Part shown: in pieces, positions 5,090 through 5,221 of the stretch
Layout: the number at the start of each line of letters is the position of its first letter
Position numbering within the stretch: the first letter of the stretch is position 1
Assembly (NCBI GenBank): GCA_013298485.1
Contig: JAAFHS010000059.1
Span: forward strand, 4,094 to 9,314
Direction: 5' to 3'
DNA from: Rhodobacterales bacterium
GTDB lineage: Bacteria > Pseudomonadota > Alphaproteobacteria > Rhodobacterales > Rhodobacteraceae
DNA: 5,221 nucleotides
Notes under the pieces: model-generated
What the model saw: only the letters and a program-made list of their open reading frames with translations
The model's database searches: none
Told to the model about the DNA's origin: nothing
Translations under genes and position numbers: made by a program

Positions 5090-5221
5090 CTACGGGGTCA
5101 TTGTTCGGCCAATTGTCGACAGCGCCCCCAGCAGATCACCGATCAGATCATCCGCATCCTCCAGCCCTACCGACAGGCGGATCAGGCCGGGTGTGATGCC
5201 GAGGAGGTCCTTCTGGTCCTG
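5090..5221 (-). CDS. Cys/Met-metabolism PLP-dependent enzyme, C-terminal fragment (gene continues beyond the window)
   Basis: Only the last 43 codons and the TAG stop (5090-5092) are present; the start lies beyond 5221. The fragment reads ITPGLIRLSVGLEDADDLIGDL and then ends STIGRTMTP. The segment GLIRLSVGLEDxDDLIxDL is the standard C-terminal signature of the Cys/Met metabolism fold-type I PLP family (cystathionine gamma-synthase and lyases, O-acyl-homoserine sulfhydrylase, methionine gamma-lyase). The PLP lysine and substrate residues are outside the window, so the exact reaction cannot be told. The family is about 390-430 residues long, so roughly a tenth is seen. The gene runs in the same direction as the Gly-rich protein gene, 86 bp upstream of it, with no obvious terminator between. 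The family is confident; the specific enzyme is not. Confidence 0.85.
   Translation of the reverse strand, partial: QDQKDLLGITPGLIRLSVGLEDADDLIGDLLGALSTIGRTMTP

Overview
The window looks like chromosomal DNA from an alphaproteobacterium, most likely Rhodobacteraceae (Roseobacter group). This rests on the high GC content (about 65% in most genes by hand count), the degenerate trypsin-fold protein ending in VLVSCWQ, the use of FolE2 for GTP cyclohydrolase, and the TrkH sequence. The family assignment is inference, because no database could be searched.

Layout from left to right. (1) Bases 2-991, plus strand: the 3' part of a trypsin-like (S1 fold) protein whose His, Asp and Ser positions all appear substituted, so it is probably a pseudoprotease. 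(2) Bases 995-2443, minus strand: a complete trkH potassium transporter, convergent with the first gene and only 3 nt from its stop. (3) Bases 2444-2642: an AT-rich intergenic segment with two adjacent TTGA(C/T)/(G/A)TCAA palindromes and a good -10 hexamer. It probably holds both the folE2 terminator and the trkH control region. (4) Bases 2643-3731, minus strand: folE2, GTP cyclohydrolase of the IB type, with a strong ribosome-binding site that fixes the start. (5) Bases 3732-3983: the folE2 leader, with GC-rich inverted repeats and a weak promoter candidate, then a strong intrinsic terminator belonging to the next gene upstream. (6) Bases 3984-5003, minus strand: an exported protein with a signal peptide, a Gly-rich repeat tract of about 106 residues, a Pro/Ala linker and an unrecognised C-terminal domain of about 139 residues with a Cys pair. 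(7) Bases 5090-5221, minus strand: the last 43 codons of a Cys/Met-metabolism PLP-dependent enzyme.

The genes do not form one pathway. They are housekeeping or envelope functions: potassium uptake, pterin/folate synthesis and sulfur amino-acid metabolism, with two unusual exported or degenerate proteins among them. Four genes lie on the minus strand, but terminators and intergenic gaps of 86-252 bp suggest mostly separate transcription units. I see no phage, transposon, CRISPR, tRNA or rRNA. The least explained element is the Gly-rich exported protein with its novel C-terminal domain. The pseudoprotease and the repeated TTGAC-type palindromes come next.
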